A DNA stretch of 8,490 nt, from assembly GCA_020353135.1 (NCBI GenBank), contig CP070688.1:2127689-2136178 (forward strand), read 5' to 3'. The DNA is from Chloroflexota bacterium. Its GTDB lineage: Bacteria; Chloroflexota; Anaerolineae; Promineifilales; Promineifilaceae. Numbering within the stretch: the stretch's first letter is position 1; every line of letters begins with the position of its first letter. Below are positions 6,482 to 8,490 of this stretch, piece after piece. Under the pieces are notes generated by a model, which was given only the letters and a program-made list of their open reading frames with translations, did not search any database and had not been told where the DNA came from. The position numbers were made by a program, and so were the translations under genes.

Positions 6482-6617
6482 GAGCCGTTAAGAAGGCAGC
6501 ATTAGTTCATCCAGAAAATGCCGGCATCACCAGCAAAGCCAGGTTCCATTCTGGGCTATCGTCGACCTCAAGCGTTGCACCTCCAGCTAATGTGCCTTCC
6601 TTAAGCTCGTGACCCTA

Positions 6618-6646
6618 TTGACAAATCGTATCTCAGGGCTTATTGT
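6618..6646 (+). promoter_or_regulatory. Sigma70-type promoter for the secreted hydrolase gene
   Basis: A perfect -35 box TTGACA (6618-6623) and TATTGT (6641-6646, four of six matches to TATAAT) are separated by 17 bp. Transcription would start near 6653, giving an unusually long leader of about 147 nt before the ATG at 6800. Confidence 0.6.
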
Positions 6647-6716
6647 AATCAAGGCAGGAGGTTGCACCCTTCGGCGTTGCCGATTCAGGTGCTGGGGAGG
6701 AGCATTGTTGTGCCGG

Positions 6717-6745
6717 GCGGCGCAGCGGGCCAGAGCTGACGCCGC
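6717..6745 (+). promoter_or_regulatory. GC-rich hairpin A in the 5' UTR
   Basis: GCGGCG (6717-6722) pairs with CGCCGC (6740-6745), and CAGC (6723-6726) pairs with GCTG (6735-6738). This makes a 10-bp stem with one bulged A (6739) and an 8-nt loop. No T-tract follows, so it is not an intrinsic terminator. Its 3' arm is shared with hairpin B. Confidence 0.5.
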
Positions 6746-6779
6746 ACCGCAAGTCGTATTGTGTAGGTGGCGTGGTGTC
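6738..6779 (+). promoter_or_regulatory. Alternative hairpin B next to the ribosome binding site
   Basis: GACGCCGCACC (6738-6748) can pair with GGCGTGGTGTC (6769-6779): 10 of 11 positions, two of them G-U, with a 20-nt loop. It ends eight bases before the GGAGG ribosome binding site (6787-6791). It uses the same bases as the 3' arm of hairpin A, so only one of the two can form at a time. Confidence 0.35.
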
Positions 6780-6799
6780 AATTGGCGGAGGATATAGAC

Positions 6800-8490
6800 A
6801 TGGTAGAGAAGAAATCGAGTCGTGGTAAGGCCCGGCCGGTCCTGCTGGCCCTGGCCGTCTGTACGTTGATCTTATTACTGGTGGCCCCGGCGGCGGCCAA
6901 CTCCGGCGTTCCCGATGGCGATCGGCCGGCCTTCGATATGGAAGTGGTTTCCAGTGCGGCCGACCAGGTAACCGGCGGCGACGCCCGTTTACACATTGAC
7001 GTGCCCCGAACAGTGCCCTTGCACCAGGTAACGGTCCTGGTCAACGGCCAGGATATGACCGACCATTTTTCGGTCATGCCTGACACGCGGACGCTAACCG
7101 GGGTGGTCGACGATCTGGCGCTAGGCGATAACGAGGTGCAAGTATTGCCCAATGGGAAAGGCAAAGGTCGCCCACAGCCGGTGACACTGACCCTGACCAA
7201 CTATCCTATCACCGGTCCCATGTTTTCCGGACCGCACCAGCATCCGTTCATATGCACGGTGCAGCGCCATGGCCTGGGCCAGCCGCTGGTCGACAATGAT
7301 AGCTATGGCTTCACGGTCTTCGCCGTGGATGGGAATGGCCAGCCGACCGACGAGGTGATCGGCTACAGTACCAACTGTTCGGCCGAAACAAAGGTTGAAT
7401 TCGTCTACAAGTCCACAAGCGGCGGCTTCAGGCCCTATACGCCTGGCGGTGAGCGGCCGGATGACATGGCCCAGACGACGACCATGGATGGCCTGACCGT
7501 TGATTACATCGTCCGCTGGGAGCGGGGCACTATCAACCGTTTCATTTACAGCATCGCCATGTTGGCCCCGGACGACGGCGGGCCGGATGACCTCAGTCGC
7601 TCTGCCTGGAACGGCAAGCTCATCTATTACTTCCAGGGCGGAGTGGCTATCGGCCATGATCAGGGCGACCCTAGCGGCAGCCGGATGTTATTTGACTATG
7701 GCCTGTCCAACGGCTACGGCGTGGTCTACTCGACCGGCACCAAGAGCGGCACCCATTACAACCTGGTGCTGGGCGGCGAGACAGCCTTGATGGTCAAGGA
7801 GCGCTTCGTCGAGCTGTACGACGAACCGGTCTACACGGTTGGCGTCGGCGGCTCCGGCGGCGCTATCCAGCAATACATCTACGGCCAGAACCACAAAGGC
7901 CTGATCGACGCGGCCATTCCCCAGTATTCGTACCCGGACATGGTCACCCAGGCCATTCACGTGGGCGACTGTGAATTGCTGGAGTTCTACATGGACGTCC
8001 TCGACGTAGGCAATTCCCGGTGGCAAGATTGGCCGAACCGGACCTTGCTGGAGGGGATGAATGCCAGTAATTCGGTATTCAACCCCTATACTCAGAGTCT
8101 TGGCAACAGCGAGTGCATCAACGGCTGGCGCGGTCTTTCGCCGTTGGCCCTCAACCCGAACTATGGTTATGCTGAAGGGCAGGAGTTGTATGTGCCGCTG
8201 TCGGCGGTGGCCAACATCGAATGGTCGCACTTCGGCGACCTGGTCAACGTGTACGGTGTGGCCGAAGATGGGTTTGCTCGCAATTTCTGGGACAATGTCG
8301 GCGTGCAATATGGTCTGAGCGCCGTAGCGACGGGCCAGATCACGCCGGAGGAGTTCTTGAAACTGAACGCCGTGGTCGGCGGCTGGAAGAATGAGCCGGA
8401 CATGGTCCAGGAAGGCTCGCCTTTCTTCCCACCAGGGGTGATTGACCCGGGCAACTGGGACCCGTGGAGCTTCCGTAACCAGGTCTTCAG
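6800..8490 (+). CDS. Secreted alpha/beta-hydrolase-like protein, probable DUF6351 (3' end outside window)
   Basis: An open frame of 563 codons without a stop runs off the window end. Start: ATG with GGAGG eight bases upstream. Residues 1-33 form a Sec signal peptide (basic n-region, Leu/Val core, AAA before Asn34), with no lipobox, so secretion is predicted. An N-terminal beta-rich domain (about 46-125) precedes SGPHQHPFICT (about 139-149). The hydrolase-like core includes WNGKLIYYFQGG (270-281), a plausible oxyanion-hole region. GVGGSGGA (348-355) follows, where Ser352 in a G-x-S-x-G elbow is the likely nucleophile. The pattern matches my memory of DUF6351, related to tannase/feruloyl-esterase-like hydrolases. 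The Asp and His of a triad could not be placed with certainty, and no substrate can be named. Several Cys in the secreted part may form disulfides. It has its own promoter. Confidence 0.85.
   Translation, partial: MVEKKSSRGKARPVLLALAVCTLILLLVAPAAANSGVPDGDRPAFDMEVVSSAADQVTGGDARLHIDVPRTVPLHQVTVLVNGQDMTDHFSVMPDTRTLTGVVDDLALGDNEVQVLPNGKGKGRPQPVTLTLTNYPITGPMFSGPHQHPFICTVQRHGLGQPLVDNDSYGFTVFAVDGNGQPTDEVIGYSTNCSAETKVEFVYKSTSGGFRPYTPGGERPDDMAQTTTMDGLTVDYIVRWERGTINRFIYSIAMLAPDDGGPDDLSRSAWNGKLIYYFQGGVAIGHDQGDPSGSRMLFDYGLSNGYGVVYSTGTKSGTHYNLVLGGETALMVKERFVELYDEPVYTVGVGGSGGAIQQYIYGQNHKGLIDAAIPQYSYPDMVTQAIHVGDCELLEFYMDVLDVGNSRWQDWPNRTLLEGMNASNSVFNPYTQSLGNSECINGWRGLSPLALNPNYGYAEGQELYVPLSAVANIEWSHFGDLVNVYGVAEDGFARNFWDNVGVQYGLSAVATGQITPEEFLKLNAVVGGWKNEPDMVQEGSPFFPPGVIDPGNWDPWSFRNQVF

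Larger units (their letters stand above)
6482..6799. other. Intergenic region with promoter and structured 5' UTR
   Basis: 318 bp without a confident gene. The left part (6482-6614) holds a 10-bp palindrome ATGCCGGCAT (6518-6527) and, on the minus strand, a 35-codon open frame (6507-6614) that may be a gene remnant. A consensus-like promoter lies at 6618-6646. The right part (about 6653-6799) would be the 5' untranslated region of the hydrolase gene. It contains a small nested hairpin (GCACC 6664-6668 with GGTGC 6688-6692, enclosing CGGC 6672-6675 with GCCG 6679-6682) and two larger, mutually exclusive hairpins. Short frames here on either strand have Arg/Cys-rich, low-quality translations and are not called. 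Confidence 0.5.

Noticed and set aside
6653..6780. Integron attC site
   Set aside because: Strong hairpins with bulges prompted this idea, but no GTTRRRY core pair or cassette-like gene flanks the region, and no integrase gene is visible.
7121..7657. 178-codon minus-strand open frame
   Set aside because: It lies fully opposite the secreted hydrolase frame, which has a signal peptide, a good ribosome binding site and a serine-elbow motif. The minus frame is a GC-rich antisense shadow.
7688..8308. 206-codon minus-strand open frame
   Set aside because: It is also antisense to the hydrolase gene. Its His/Val/Asp-rich translation mirrors the codon bias of the real frame and has no recognisable domain.
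1..8490. CRISPR array, tRNA, rRNA or defence system
   Set aside because: No regularly spaced repeats, tRNA cloverleaf with CCA-type end, rRNA segment or defence-gene motif was seen.

Overview
The window looks like chromosomal DNA of a GC-rich environmental bacterium, most likely a member of the Chloroflexota (Anaerolineae/Caldilineae type). This is inferred from protein style, not from a marker gene. Two lipoproteins carry long Pro/Thr/Ala linkers with TPTATATP-like runs, DUF7282-type repeats and LysM domains occur together, a DUF3352 membrane-anchored protein is present, and CGGCCGG-type words recur throughout. No rRNA, tRNA, CRISPR array, insertion sequence or phage gene was seen.

Layout. 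(1) 1-158: leader of the homoserine dehydrogenase gene, with a possible 18-residue leader peptide (33-89), a 13-bp hairpin (55-100) and an intrinsic terminator (105-146). The terminator stops 12 bp before the start codon, so it looks like an attenuator. (2) 159-1223 (+): homoserine dehydrogenase (hom). (3) 1224-1325: convergent gap with a 15-bp perfect inverted repeat. (4) 4519-1326 (-): a likely three-gene operon, NUDIX hydrolase, then a lipoprotein with four DUF7282-like repeats, then a LysM lipoprotein. (5) 4520-4744: divergent promoter region with a candidate promoter for the NUDIX operon and a tandem ~20-bp duplication. (6) 4745-6481 (+): DUF3352-type single-pass membrane protein. (7) 6482-6799: non-coding gap with a consensus-like promoter and a structured 5' untranslated region. 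(8) 6800-8490 (+): secreted alpha/beta-hydrolase-like protein of probable DUF6351 type, cut by the window end.

How the genes relate. hom makes homoserine for threonine, methionine and isoleucine. It appears unrelated to the rest, apart from facing the lipoprotein operon. The remaining genes are mostly for the cell envelope or exterior: two lipoproteins, one anchored protein and one secreted probable hydrolase. The NUDIX enzyme is cytoplasmic. No defence, secondary-metabolite or mobile system is visible. The most interesting material is regulatory RNA-like structure upstream of hom and upstream of the secreted hydrolase.
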